Positions 35,105 through 44,256 are shown, counted from the first letter of the stretch. The stretch is DNA of 64,000 bases from Chitinophagaceae bacterium UBA1953 (GCA_002336115.1 DDEN01000061.1:126823-190822), one strand, 5' to 3'. Notes: generated by a model not told the origin, from the sequence alone. Program-made: numbers and translations.

Positions 35105-35640
35105 TTTAAACACAGAGTTTTGGAGGATTGGAGTGACACTGAGTCAATCAAAATCCAGGTTTCCGTTTATTCGTCTTTTAATTCCTTCCTTTAAAAGTAC
35201 GACGTTGAAGTTAATCAGCAAACCAAGTTTTTTATTCGATAATTTTAAATAAGTAACTAATTGAGCTTCGTGTACAGGAAGTAAAACCTCTACGGATTTT
35301 AATTCCACTACAATTTCTTCTTCAACAAGCAGATCAATAATAAACTCTTTATCCAGCTTTTCGCCTTTAAAATGAACAGGGAGAACTACCTGGCGCTTAA
35401 CCAATAGCCCTTCACTTTTCAGCATTTTGATTAAGCAAACTTCATACACAGACTCCATTAGACCAGGGCCAAGCTCTTTATGAACTTCAATTGCACAACC
35501 AATAATTGCTTCGGTGATTCTATTGTAGTTAGCCCGGTTCATTTTTCAACGCAGAGATTTAGAGTTAATGAGTAGCAGAAAACATTAGTAAGATAAAAAA
35601 ATTCCTCAGTACCTCCTTCCTCTGTGTTTAGCTCTCTACA
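35105..35640. repeat. Short CGCAGAG/CTCTGTG-type motifs flanking the GxxExxY gene
   Basis: ACACAGAG with an ACTGAG-like piece near 35109-35142 on one side of the gene, and CAACGCAGAGATTTAGAG near 35547 plus CTCTGTGTT near 35622 on the other. A similar CACTGAGCCGCAGAG / CAGAGG cluster occurs at about 61078-61103. The copies are short and imperfect. Confidence 0.35.
35144..35542 (-). CDS. GxxExxY protein (PDDEXK-like family)
   Basis: 132 residues with the family hallmark ELGPGLMESVYEVCL (GxxExxY). The nuclease-like core follows (FIIDLLVEEEIVVELKSVE, with D/E-x-K) and LVTYLKLSNKKLGLLINFN. The fold is that of restriction-endonuclease-like proteins; activity is unproven. It lies between short motifs of the CGCAGAG / CTCTGTG type, which I associate with this gene in Bacteroidota. 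It is an orphan, not in an operon. Confidence 0.88.
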   Translation of the reverse strand: MNRANYNRITEAIIGCAIEVHKELGPGLMESVYEVCLIKMLKSEGLLVKRQVVLPVHFKGEKLDKEFIIDLLVEEEIVVELKSVEVLLPVHEAQLVTYLKLSNKKLGLLINFNVVLLKEGIKRRINGNLDFD

Positions 35641-36934
35641 CAACTACTAATTCATAAAAATCATCAGGCTGCAGGTATTTGTTTGCCAACTCCTGCAATT
35701 CTTTTGCCGAAATGGTTTTGATATTGTTTACAGAGTTGTAGAAATAATTTTCATCAAGCCCGTTGAGAATTAAATTTTTCCATCGACCAATAATATGGAA
35801 TGGTCCGTCAAGATCGCCAAGTATAGTACCGATGAGGTAATTTTTTACTAGTTGCAGTTCTTCTTCATCAACTAGATCTTCACGCAGATCTTTCATTTCA
35901 TTATACACTTCATTGATTGTTGCTTCACAAACGTCTCTTCCGGCTTCGGTACTAATCATCCATGCAGTGGTTGAAATATGATTGAGAAGAAAACTGTGAA
36001 TACCGTAAGTATAACCTTTGTCTTCACGGATATTACTCATCAGTCGTGAACCAAAAAATCCGCCAAACAAGGTATTCAACACCTGTACCTTCTGAAAGTC
36101 GGGGTGATGACGGTTGGGAAATGGTCTTGCCAAACGAACAGCACCCTGCACACCGTTAGGATCATTGCTGATGCGGTATTTCTTTTCAGTTGCAGGAGTT
36201 ACAGCATGTTCAATAACGGGAACAGGTTTTTTGTTCAGTGGCAACTGGCCAATGGTTGCATTCAGCTGCTGTACAAAATCGGCAGGCAGTAAACCTGCTG
36301 CGAAAATGATGCAGTGCCCGTTTGTATAATAGTTATTATAATAATCAATTAATGTTTGCTGCTGCAGTGCATCATAATCTTCCTTGTTGGAATAAACACC
36401 GTAAGGATGATTGCCACCAAATACATATTCATCAATTAAACGACCGGCAACAAAATCGCATTTTTTTAAGTTCACACTTAAACGCTGCCGCATGTTTTGT
36501 TTAAAAATATCCAGTTCGTGCTGCGGGTAAATGGCATCAGTAATCATTTCAGCAATAACCGGTAAATGTTTTGCTAAATGACGGTTGATGCAATGCAGCA
36601 CAATGTTGGCATTTTCGTTATAACATCCACGGTTGAGATGTGAACCGAAATAATCAAAATGCTCATTCAGTTCAAAAGCTGTTTTGCTTTTTGTTCCGTT
36701 CTTGATTAAAAAGTTGGTAGCAGCTGCTACACTTTTTTGCTGTTCAAACCAGTTGCCTGCGCTGAAAACAAATTCAACACTCATCACTTCCTGCGTACCT
36801 GCATTAACCGCATATACTTCTACTCCGTTATCAAGAATGTATTTATCGTAAGGTTTGAGTTTTAACTCAAACTCAGTTGCATCTTTTATAGCAGGCGCTA
36901 CGCTGCGGTTTAATAATCCCGTTGCTGTACTCAT
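35636..36934 (-). CDS. M16-family peptidase subunit lacking the zinc motif
   Basis: 432 residues with the M16 fold (NGVEVYAVNAGTQEVMSVEF, ATNFLIKNGTKSKTAFELNE). The catalytic HxxEH is replaced (SVAAATNFL), so no zinc site is visible. The C-terminal half has the typical arginine/tyrosine pair region (SRLMSNIREDKGYTYGIHSF), which helps bind substrate in such partners. It follows the active M16 gene by 1 base, so the two probably form a heterodimer like mitochondrial processing peptidase alpha/beta or PqqL-type pairs. Likely periplasmic or cytoplasmic; no signal peptide is visible. Confidence 0.85.
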   Translation of the reverse strand: MSTATGLLNRSVAPAIKDATEFELKLKPYDKYILDNGVEVYAVNAGTQEVMSVEFVFSAGNWFEQQKSVAAATNFLIKNGTKSKTAFELNEHFDYFGSHLNRGCYNENANIVLHCINRHLAKHLPVIAEMITDAIYPQHELDIFKQNMRQRLSVNLKKCDFVAGRLIDEYVFGGNHPYGVYSNKEDYDALQQQTLIDYYNNYYTNGHCIIFAAGLLPADFVQQLNATIGQLPLNKKPVPVIEHAVTPATEKKYRISNDPNGVQGAVRLARPFPNRHHPDFQKVQVLNTLFGGFFGSRLMSNIREDKGYTYGIHSFLLNHISTTAWMISTEAGRDVCEATINEVYNEMKDLREDLVDEEELQLVKNYLIGTILGDLDGPFHIIGRWKNLILNGLDENYFYNSVNNIKTISAKELQELANKYLQPDDFYELVVV

Positions 36935-36935
36935 C

Positions 36936-38174
36936 TTAATTATTTGCTAAGTAATACAGGGTATTACTGTTGTTTTCGTCAAAAATCAGTTTGCTTTCTT
37001 CCATCAGTTCCTGGGCGGTAATGCTTTCATACTTCTGCAGTTCATCATTCATCAGTTGTGCATCGCCCAGCAGTTCATAATATGCAAGACTGTTGGCCCT
37101 GCTCATCAAACTCATGTCTTCAAACAAAATGGTGCTTTCTGTTTTGTTAATGACTTTTTGCAGTTCTTTTTCGTCAACCAGTTGTGTTTTCATTTTCTCC
37201 ACTTCTTCATTCACTGCTTTTTCTGCATCGGCCATAGCAACGCCTTTCACTAACTTTCCTTCAATGGCAAGCAAACCTTTATCAATGCTTCCAAAATGAT
37301 AACAATCAATATTGCTGAATAATTTCTTTTCTTTCACCAGCGATTGATATAAACGGCTGCTTGCACCACCGCCAAGAATATCAGTGATCAGATCGGTAAC
37401 ATAATATCCTCTTTCAAGCCTTGAAGCCATATGCCAGGTTTTGTAAAAAGCATCAAGCGGAACATCGGCTTTTACTTCCATTCTTCTTGGTTCGGTTTGC
37501 TTTGGTTCCTGCGGAATATTGCGAACATATTTTTCACCGGAAGGAATTGGCCCAAACCATTTCTCCGCCAATTGCAGTACTTGTTCTGTTTCCACATTAC
37601 CGGCCACAACAAGTATAGCATTCAGTGGTGTGTAATGTTTAAAGAAAAAGTTTTTTACATCCTGCAGTTGCGCTTCTTCAATATGTTTTAATTCTTTTCC
37701 AATCGTCATCCATTTATACGGATGCCGTTTGTAAGCCATCTCCCGTAATTTATTCCACACGTCACCATAGGGTTTGTTGATGTAATGCTCTTTAAATTCT
37801 TCACTCACCACTTTGCGCTGTACATCTAAGCTTTTTTCGCTGAAAGCAAGACTCAGCATGCGGTCGCTTTCAAGCCAGAAAGCGGTTTCCAGGTTTTCGA
37901 TTGGTAACTGGCAATAATAATTGGTGAGATCGTTGGTGGTGTAGGCATTGTTTTCACCGCCCGCCAACTGTAGTGGCTCATCATAATCAGGAATGTTGAT
38001 GGAACCACCAAACATGAGGTGTTCAAACAAATGCGCAAAACCGGTGCGGTTTTCATCTTCATCTCTTGCACCAACATCATACAAAACATTTACCACAGCC
38101 ATTGGAGTGGCGTTGTCTTTATGTATCAGAAGTTTTAATCCGTTAGAAAGAACATGCCGTTCAAAATTGACCAT
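36936..38174 (-). CDS. Active M16-family zinc peptidase
   Basis: 412 residues starting MVNFERHVLSNGLKLLIHKD. The inverted zinc motif HLFEHLMFGGS (HxxEH) sits near residue 48, and the third ligand Glu lies about 75 residues on, in the segment LDVQRKVVSEEF. ENNAYTTNDLTNYY is the substrate-binding strand. The C-terminal half has GGGASSRLYQSLVKEKKLFS. It cleaves peptides or misfolded proteins. No signal peptide, so the N-terminal domain begins directly. It is first of a two-gene operon with the inactive partner, 1 base between them, so translation is likely coupled. Confidence 0.93.
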   Translation of the reverse strand: MVNFERHVLSNGLKLLIHKDNATPMAVVNVLYDVGARDEDENRTGFAHLFEHLMFGGSINIPDYDEPLQLAGGENNAYTTNDLTNYYCQLPIENLETAFWLESDRMLSLAFSEKSLDVQRKVVSEEFKEHYINKPYGDVWNKLREMAYKRHPYKWMTIGKELKHIEEAQLQDVKNFFFKHYTPLNAILVVAGNVETEQVLQLAEKWFGPIPSGEKYVRNIPQEPKQTEPRRMEVKADVPLDAFYKTWHMASRLERGYYVTDLITDILGGGASSRLYQSLVKEKKLFSNIDCYHFGSIDKGLLAIEGKLVKGVAMADAEKAVNEEVEKMKTQLVDEKELQKVINKTESTILFEDMSLMSRANSLAYYELLGDAQLMNDELQKYESITAQELMEESKLIFDENNSNTLYYLANN

Positions 38175-38237
38175 ACTTTATCCTCGTTTTTTCAAAAAGG
38201 ATTGTAAAATTCGGTAAAAAAGAAATGATGCAGGCAA

Positions 38238-39422
38238 TTACTTTAAAATGCTGCCTATTTTAAGTTCAAGCATAATTGGCTGACTGTTGCGAAAAACAAG
38301 CACTTTTACTTTTTCGCCCACATTCTGAAACAGGGCTTTATATTGCTGTATATTATTAGAAAAATTGCTGCCAACACCAAAAATAATATCGCCCGGCAAA
38401 AAACCGGCTTTCTCTGCCGGAGACCCTTGCTGAACTTCAGTAATGGTAACTTTGTTATCTACAAAATAGAAATTCATACCGGTGTAAGAATAGTCGAACG
38501 GATCTTTCATGTGCGAATTGGGCGAAAGATGCAGAATACGCTCGGGGTAATTTATTACCAAGTTAAACCGCCTGAGAAGATCGCTGCCAATTAAGCCGGA
38601 AATGTCGGGGTAGCCCAGCACATTCAGAGAGTCGTTATAGATGTGTACAGGAATTTTAGTAAACCTGTATTTGCCAATCCTAGCCTTTTTTAAAGTGGTG
38701 AGTCCCATATTAATTTTTCCTCCCAGGCCTTCAACCTGTGTACTCACATATTTCCTGCCATTGGGAATAAAATCACTGTCGTTAACAAGTCTTTCAGGAA
38801 AAAGAAAACACATACCGGCACCGGTGTCAAAATAAAATTTCAGCAACAATTTTCTTTCATCAGAAATTTCGTGTTGGGTAATTGGTATTGACAGAAAAAA
38901 AGGCTTAAGAAAAGTACCGGCGACAGGATATTTATATTTCCCGGGCGAATACACCGAAATCATTTGCTTGTCATAATCAAGCCCCACAATGTAACGGCGG
39001 AAGAAAGAATACCCGATAATGCCATCCACCCTGAAACCATAAACCTCGCTGAGAATTTCATAATCGTTAATATGAAAGTCGAGATTTTCAATGTCAAGTT
39101 TTGGAAAATGCAAAGTTCCGTTCTTATAATAATGAATGTTCTTTACCCCCCCTATTCCCCGAACTGTACGGTCGCTTGGTTCAAGCGGAAGCTTATAATA
39201 AAGGGCAGTAAGAGTATCTAAAGAAATACCACCACTTCCGGTATCTAAAATAAAATTAAGTGTGTCTTTAAAATCGTTAAGTGTGCCATGCAGAATTACA
39301 ATGCCACCTGTTAACTGTTCAAATTTGAAAGAAGAAATAAGCCGTGCAGGCGGATAATCGTTATTTTGAGCGTTTAAACCAAGGCAGAAAAGAAGCAGTA
39401 ATATTGTTTTGGCAAGTTTCAC
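38238..39422 (-). CDS. Exported retropepsin-like aspartyl protease with PDZ domain
   Basis: 394 residues with a GTG start at 39422 (signal peptide MKLAKTILLLLFCLGLNAQ). Two half-sites of the aspartyl protease fold are visible: NFILDTGSGGISLD (~residue 60) and FYFDTGAGMCFLF (~residue 195). A PDZ domain fills the last ~85 residues (VTITEVQQGSPAEKAGFLPG, DIIFGVGSNF). Probably a periplasmic or lipid-anchored protease; Bacteroidota have many such proteins of unclear substrate. It sits alone, 64 bases from the M16 operon. Confidence 0.88.
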   Translation of the reverse strand: MKLAKTILLLLFCLGLNAQNNDYPPARLISSFKFEQLTGGIVILHGTLNDFKDTLNFILDTGSGGISLDTLTALYYKLPLEPSDRTVRGIGGVKNIHYYKNGTLHFPKLDIENLDFHINDYEILSEVYGFRVDGIIGYSFFRRYIVGLDYDKQMISVYSPGKYKYPVAGTFLKPFFLSIPITQHEISDERKLLLKFYFDTGAGMCFLFPERLVNDSDFIPNGRKYVSTQVEGLGGKINMGLTTLKKARIGKYRFTKIPVHIYNDSLNVLGYPDISGLIGSDLLRRFNLVINYPERILHLSPNSHMKDPFDYSYTGMNFYFVDNKVTITEVQQGSPAEKAGFLPGDIIFGVGSNFSNNIQQYKALFQNVGEKVKVLVFRNSQPIMLELKIGSILK

Positions 39423-39647
39423 AATTCAATTTAAATGAAACAAATTGCCTGAACAAAGAAATTATGATGAACGCAATGTTTTACTAAGCTGTATAAGCGT
39501 AATTTTGCAGTTGCAGAAAAGGAAACAGAATTTGTTTACAACTGTAAGGCTACAAAACAGCTATCATAAATTGCGGGTGCTGTTTCTGTTTTTGCTGGCA
39601 GCAAGCTTTCTTTTTAACTTTTGCCGTTTACTTTTTAAATTAACATC

Positions 39648-40772
39648 ATGAACCTAAACGAACTTTATCAAAAGGCTTCGAATTTTGAATTTCTTACTGT
39701 TGAAGAAGGAATGTACCTGTTTCAGCATGCACCGCTTACTGAGTTGATGTATGTTGCTGATGAACTGCGTAAGCAACAGGTGCCGCACGGAAAAGTTACC
39801 TGGCAGATTGACCGCAATGTGAATACAACCAATGTGTGTATTGCCAATTGTAAATTCTGCAACTTTTACCGCATTCCCGGCCATCCCGAAGCATACATTA
39901 CCGATATTGATACGTATAAAGTAAAAATTGACCAAACCATCAAATGGGGAGGCGATCAGTTGCTCTTACAAGGAGGCCACCACCCCGAACTTGGGCTTGA
40001 CTTTTATACAACATTGTTTAAACAACTGAAACAATTATATCCCGATGTGAAGCTGCATGCACTCGGTCCGCCCGAAGTGGCACATATTACCAAACTTGCA
40101 AAGAGCACACACAAAGAAGTGCTTACTGCTTTAAAAGAAGCCGGCCTTGATTCATTACCCGGAGCCGGTGCTGAAATTCTAATTGACCGTGTACGCCGCT
40201 TAATCAGCAAAGGAAAATGTGGTGCTCAGGAATGGCTGGACGTTATGCACGAAGCCCACATGCTCAACATCACCACATCAGCAACGATGATGTTTGGTCA
40301 TGTGGAAACATTACAGGAGCGGTTTGAGCACCTTGTAAAAATTCGGGAAGTTCAAAGCCGAAAACCTGCTGAAGCAAAAGGGTTTCTTGCATTTATTCCA
40401 TGGACGTTCCAGGATGTTGATACCTTGCTATCGAAAATTCGTGGCGTACATAATTTAACCACTGCTGAAGAATACATCCGCATGATTGCGCTGAGCCGCA
40501 TTATGCTGCCGAATATTAAAAACATACAGGCAAGCTGGTTAACTGTTGGTAAAGAAACGGCACAACTGGCATTGCACGCAGGTGCTAACGATTTTGGAAG
40601 TATTATGCTGGAAGAAAATGTGGTAAGTGCGGCAGGTGCACCACACCGCTTTACATACAAGTCCATTCAGGATGCAATACATGAAGCAGGGTTTGAACCG
40701 CAACTCCGCACACAGCAATACGAGTGGAGAGAATTGCCACAGGTTATTGAAGAGCAGGTGGTGGATTATTAA
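39648..40772 (+). CDS. mqnC: Cyclic dehypoxanthinyl futalosine synthase (MqnC)
   Basis: 374 residues, radical SAM enzyme of the futalosine route to menaquinone. It carries the [4Fe-4S] motif C-x3-C-x2-C in NVCIANCKFCNFYR, and the family segments GGDQLLLQGGHHPELGL, LDSLPGAGAEILIDRVR, TTSATMMFGHVETLQERF and ANDFGSIMLEENVVSAAGAP, all typical of MqnC rather than MqnE or CofH. It closes the cyclic intermediate from dehypoxanthine futalosine. Its pathway partners are not in the window. It implies that this organism makes menaquinone by the futalosine route. A terminator follows. Confidence 0.9.
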   Translation: MNLNELYQKASNFEFLTVEEGMYLFQHAPLTELMYVADELRKQQVPHGKVTWQIDRNVNTTNVCIANCKFCNFYRIPGHPEAYITDIDTYKVKIDQTIKWGGDQLLLQGGHHPELGLDFYTTLFKQLKQLYPDVKLHALGPPEVAHITKLAKSTHKEVLTALKEAGLDSLPGAGAEILIDRVRRLISKGKCGAQEWLDVMHEAHMLNITTSATMMFGHVETLQERFEHLVKIREVQSRKPAEAKGFLAFIPWTFQDVDTLLSKIRGVHNLTTAEEYIRMIALSRIMLPNIKNIQASWLTVGKETAQLALHAGANDFGSIMLEENVVSAAGAPHRFTYKSIQDAIHEAGFEPQLRTQQYEWRELPQVIEEQVVDY

Positions 40773-40794
40773 GAAGAATAAAATGATTGATAAA

Positions 40795-40824
40795 GGAGAA
40801 CATGAACTATGTTCTCTTTTTTTA
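40795..40824 (+). terminator. Terminator after mqnC
   Basis: GAGAACAT / ATGTTCTC perfect 8-bp stem with a 5-base loop, followed by TTTTTTT. Confidence 0.85.
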
Positions 40825-40908
40825 TTTCATGAAGGATATACCTTATTCGTCTTACCTATTATTATTGTACATAGATTCATATATAAAAGAAGATTTAAAA
40901 TACATCAG

Positions 40909-42315
40909 ATGAAAAAATTACTTCCACTTTTCTTATTCATTACATTACACACAACAGTAAAAGCAAGCATCCGTTTACCCAATCTTGTTGGCAGCAACAT
41001 GGTACTGCAGCAAAACACAACAATAAAACTATGGGGCTGGTCCGACCCTGCTGAGAAAATTTTCATCACCACATCATGGAACGATAAAACCGATTCAACC
41101 GTTGCAACAGGTAATGCAAAATGGGAACTGAAGATACAAACACCGGCAGCAGGAGGTCCTTATACAATTACATTAAAGGGGAACAATACAATTGTATTAA
41201 CTAATATCATGCTCGGCGAAGTGTGGGTTTGTTCAGGTCAGTCCAACATGGAAATGACTTATAATTGGGGATTACCCGATATAAAAGAAGAATTACCCAA
41301 TGCAGCAAATGATAATATCCGTTTTTTTACAATCCCTAAAACAACCTCATCTTATCCGCAGGATAATTGCGAAGGCAAATGGTTATTGTGCGATTCAAAT
41401 ACATTAAAAAGCTTCAGCGCTGTTGCTTATTTCTTTGCCAAAAAGATCACCAATACATTACATATTCCTGTTGGGTTAATCAGCACCAACTGGGGCGGCA
41501 CACCTGCTGAAGTGTGGATGGAAGAGTCTGTAATAAATAACGATTCTGTTTTAAGAACCGCCGCTGCAAAACAAAGTGTTGCACCAAAGCGTCCTAATAA
41601 CCCCGGCGTTGTGTACAATGCAATGATTGCACCTGTAATTAATTATAATATTGCCGGTGTGTTATGGTACCAGGGCGAAAACAATACAGGTACAGCCTAT
41701 ACCTATGCCCAACTGCTAACAGCTTTGATAAATGACTGGAGAAAACTCTGGAATAAAAATCTCCCTTTCTACTATGTACAGATTGCGCCCTATGCATACG
41801 GAAACAAATTTGTATCGGCTATTCTACGTGAACAGCAAACAAAAGTATTGTCGGTACCAAATACCGGCATGGTGGTTATAACCGATCTTGTTGATAACAT
41901 CAAAGATATTCATCCAAAAAACAAACATGATGTTGGTTACCGTTTGGCTGCCTGGGCATTGGCAGAAACGTATCATCAAAACGGTATTGCTTATAAAAAT
42001 CCTGTTTACAAAAACATAGAAATACAAAACGATAAAGCCATCATTACGTTAGATAATGTTTTAACGGGCTTAACGGTGAAAGGAAAAGAAATTACCGAAC
42101 TGTTTATTGCAGGTGCTGATAAAACATTTTATCCGGCAACAGCGAAAATTAAAAACAAACAGCTCATTGTTACAAGTAAACTTGTGAAACAACCTGTTGC
42201 AGTTCGTTTTGGTTTCAGTAATAAAGCAATGCCCAACCTTTTCAGTAATGAAGGATTGCCCGTGAATCCTTTCCGCACTGATGATTGGGAGCTCGACCGT
42301 TCAGAAGAAAAATAA
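40909..42315 (+). CDS. Exported sialate O-acetylesterase-like SGNH hydrolase
   Basis: 468 residues from the ATG at 40909 (signal peptide MKKLLPLFLFITLHTTVKA). An N-terminal beta domain (RLPNLVGSNMVLQQNTTIKL, WGWSDPAEKIFITTSWND) precedes the SGNH esterase core: VWVCSGQSNMEMTYNWG gives the catalytic Ser block, LISTNWGGTPAEVWMEES the Gly block, GVLWYQGENN the Asn block, and DIHPKNKHDVGYR the Asp/His pair. It removes O-acetyl groups from sialic acids or xylan-type glycans in the periplasm or outside. It sits 5 bases upstream of the macrodomain gene, so the two are likely an operon. Confidence 0.9.
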   Translation: MKKLLPLFLFITLHTTVKASIRLPNLVGSNMVLQQNTTIKLWGWSDPAEKIFITTSWNDKTDSTVATGNAKWELKIQTPAAGGPYTITLKGNNTIVLTNIMLGEVWVCSGQSNMEMTYNWGLPDIKEELPNAANDNIRFFTIPKTTSSYPQDNCEGKWLLCDSNTLKSFSAVAYFFAKKITNTLHIPVGLISTNWGGTPAEVWMEESVINNDSVLRTAAAKQSVAPKRPNNPGVVYNAMIAPVINYNIAGVLWYQGENNTGTAYTYAQLLTALINDWRKLWNKNLPFYYVQIAPYAYGNKFVSAILREQQTKVLSVPNTGMVVITDLVDNIKDIHPKNKHDVGYRLAAWALAETYHQNGIAYKNPVYKNIEIQNDKAIITLDNVLTGLTVKGKEITELFIAGADKTFYPATAKIKNKQLIVTSKLVKQPVAVRFGFSNKAMPNLFSNEGLPVNPFRTDDWELDRSEEK

Positions 42316-42320
42316 TTGAG

Positions 42321-42899
42321 ATGAAAATGGCAGAACGCATTGAAGTAATCAAGGCTGATATTACAACAGTCGAAGCAGATGCAATAGTAAATGCGGCCAA
42401 TACTTCATTGCTTGGAGGCGGGGGCGTGGACGGCGCTATACACCGTGCAGGCGGGCCAGCTATTCTTGCTGATTGCAGGAAGATTGTTGCCCGGCAAGGT
42501 GGCTGTAAAACAGGCGATGCTGTGATTACAACAGCAGGAAACCTTCCGGCAACTTATGTAATCCATACAGTAGGCCCCGTTTGGAACGGCGGAAAAAACA
42601 ACGAAAATGAAAAGCTGAAAAATTGTTACATCAATTCATTGAAGCTGGCAGCAGCACATCAATGTAAAACAGTTGCATTTCCAAACATCAGTACAGGAAT
42701 CTATAATTTTCCAAAACCAGAAGCTTCCAAAATTGCAGTAACAACAATTGCTGAATTTTTAGAAACACAACATTTGCCTGAAAAAGTTTTCATTGTTTGT
42801 TTTGATGAAGAAAACTTTCTGCTTGCAAACAAAGCTCACAAAAGTTTTTTTAAAAACAGGAAGAATTTTAATAAAAAACCCCGGAAAACCGGGGCTTAA
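42321..42899 (+). CDS. Macrodomain protein, O-acetyl-ADP-ribose deacetylase type
   Basis: 192 residues from the ATG at 42321 (MKMAERIEVIKADITTVEAD). Typical macro motifs: NAANTSLLGGGGVDGAIHRA (the catalytic Asn and the ADP-ribose loop), VITTAGNLPATYVIHTVGP and AFPNISTGIYNFP (the second phosphate loop). It hydrolyses O-acetyl-ADP-ribose or ADP-ribosylated residues in the cytoplasm. The C-terminal ~20 residues are basic. The last six codons form a CCCCGG / CCGGGG hairpin, so termination signal and coding sequence overlap. Follows the sialate esterase gene by 5 bases. Confidence 0.9.
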   Translation: MKMAERIEVIKADITTVEADAIVNAANTSLLGGGGVDGAIHRAGGPAILADCRKIVARQGGCKTGDAVITTAGNLPATYVIHTVGPVWNGGKNNENEKLKNCYINSLKLAAAHQCKTVAFPNISTGIYNFPKPEASKIAVTTIAEFLETQHLPEKVFIVCFDEENFLLANKAHKSFFKNRKNFNKKPRKTGA

Positions 42900-43165
42900 T
42901 ATTTGGGCTTCAGAATTTCTTTTGTTTGGTTCTCGTCCGTTTTGGATGGGTACGAAGCCTTTTGGTTTTCAAATGCTGTAAAACAGCGGTATTGGATTTA
43001 ATTGGTTGATCAAAATCTGCATTCAAAAAAACGCTGCTGGATGCTGGATTTTGACTCTCATTTGGTATTGGATTTCTTTGATGAAGTAAACTTAGTACTC
43101 TTTTAATATGATAAAAAGAAAACAAATCGTTTGTTTTTAAAATAAAGAGTCTGCATGTGCATAAC
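42880..43165. repeat. Diverged noncoding module A
   Basis: Starts with the CCCCGG hairpin at the macro gene end, then GGGTACGAAGCC, TTGGTTTTC, GCTGGAT and GATTTCTTTGATGAAGTAAA, and ends near GAGTCTGCATGTG. It shares order and spacing of these blocks with module B (43239-43495), by eye roughly 60-70% over blocks. No protein in either strand is convincing. Confidence 0.45.
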
Positions 43166-43238
43166 ATAGGTGAAATCACTTATTCGATCAAAAACAAAAC
43201 TCAGGTTGCTTTCTATAGCAGGAATTAGCTATAAAATT

Positions 43239-43266
43239 AAAACCCCGGAATTACCGGGGTTTTATA
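43239..43266. terminator. Bidirectional terminator between the macro and DinB genes
   Basis: AAAACCCCGG / CCGGGGTTTT, 10-bp stem with 5-base loop and T tails on both strands. It can end both the plus-strand macro operon and the minus-strand DinB transcript. Confidence 0.7.
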
Positions 43267-43495
43267 TTGGCTTCCTAATTTTTTGTTTCATCCTGCCGTT
43301 GTTCTCTTGTCAGGGTACAGAAGCCGTTTAGTTTTCACGGGGTTTAATACTTGTTTTCAGGATAACCGGATTTGTTTCTTGGTTTTGCTGGATATTGAGT
43401 TTCTTGTTTGATGATGTAAAACTACTCAGGTAATTTAAACAGGGAATAGATTACCCTGCTTTCTTTTTAAAAAAAGGGGTCAGCATATGAAATCA
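43239..43495. repeat. Diverged noncoding module B
   Basis: Second copy: AAAACCCCGG / CCGGGGTTTT hairpin, GGGTACAGAAGCC, TAGTTTTC, GCTGGAT, GTTTCTTGTTTGATGATGTAAA, then GGGGTCAGCATATG. It follows module A by about 75 bases in direct orientation. Confidence 0.45.
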
Positions 43496-43615
43496 ATAAA
43501 TAACATTATTTATTGTTGCTTTAAATAAAATACTCATTGCTTAAAATGCAGGTACCAATATTTTAAGATGATACAACTGAAACAAAATAGCAACTTCGGT
43601 AAAGTCAGGAAAATG

Positions 43616-44146
43616 TTATAAATATTTTTCCCTGATTACTTGGATATGGTGAAGTTCATGACCAATGGTTGCACGTAAAAAATTTTCAACCGTTAATTCA
43701 AACTTCCATGCTGTACCTGTACATAGAAGCTGTTGTGGTGAAAGGTTATTTATAAAACTTATCGATGCGTTTCTTACATTAACAAAATCATTCAGAAGGT
43801 CAGCATAGTTTAATTCGTCAAACCGGCTGTTCGCAACCATCAGGTCCTGATCGTAACCGGGCAGAACCGTTTTGTCGTTCCGGCTAAAACGAAGACAACG
43901 GTAAAGCATTATCCGCTCATGATCTGTAATATGACCAACTATTTGTTTAATACTCCATTTGCCATCTGCATAGCGAAAACGGGATTTTTGTTCACCAATC
44001 GATTTCAGTAATACTGAGTTTTCTGTTGATGAAAACAGTTCATATATATCTTTATTACCTGTAAGTTCAATATAATAAGGAAATCCGTCTTTTACAGTGT
44101 ATATCATAATTGTATTGTTTGGCGAAAGGTACGCTACTTCCGGCAT
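43616..44146 (-). CDS. DinB-family four-helix protein
   Basis: 176 residues (ATG at 44146; MIYTVKDGFPYY at 44107 would be an alternative start). The DinB-type metal-binding His positions are visible: GKWSIKQIVGHITDHERIML (His on helix 2) and RATIGHELHHIQVIREKYL at the C-terminus (His pair). DinB proteins are thiol-dependent or metal-dependent enzymes; this branch has no clear function. It is divergent from the arsenic operon with 110 bases between, where the ArsR operator lies, so it may also be regulated from there. Confidence 0.8.
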   Translation of the reverse strand: MPEVAYLSPNNTIMIYTVKDGFPYYIELTGNKDIYELFSSTENSVLLKSIGEQKSRFRYADGKWSIKQIVGHITDHERIMLYRCLRFSRNDKTVLPGYDQDLMVANSRFDELNYADLLNDFVNVRNASISFINNLSPQQLLCTGTAWKFELTVENFLRATIGHELHHIQVIREKYL

Positions 44147-44227
44147 TATATGTTCGTGATTGATATTAGTTAAGCGGTTGGCATCCTGATAAAAAAAATA
44201 AAAATATTTGTCAATTCAAAATCTTTA

Positions 44228-44245
44228 TTGCAATATTGCAATATT
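44228..44245. promoter_or_regulatory. Overlapping palindromic operator of the arsenic operon
   Basis: TTGCAATATTGCAA and AATATTGCAATATT are perfect palindromes that overlap in one 18-base stretch, 11 bases before the arsR ATG. The position and form fit an ArsR/SmtB binding site. Confidence 0.65.
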
Positions 44246-44256
44246 AAATTTAAACA

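Noticed and set aside
39445..39651. 68-codon ORF before mqnC
   Set aside because: It overlaps the mqnC start and has no family features; most likely a chance frame in the intergenic region.
42910..43179. 89-codon minus-strand ORF in the gap after the macrodomain gene
   Set aside because: It lies within diverged noncoding module A, has low-complexity composition and does not persist in module B; no family features.
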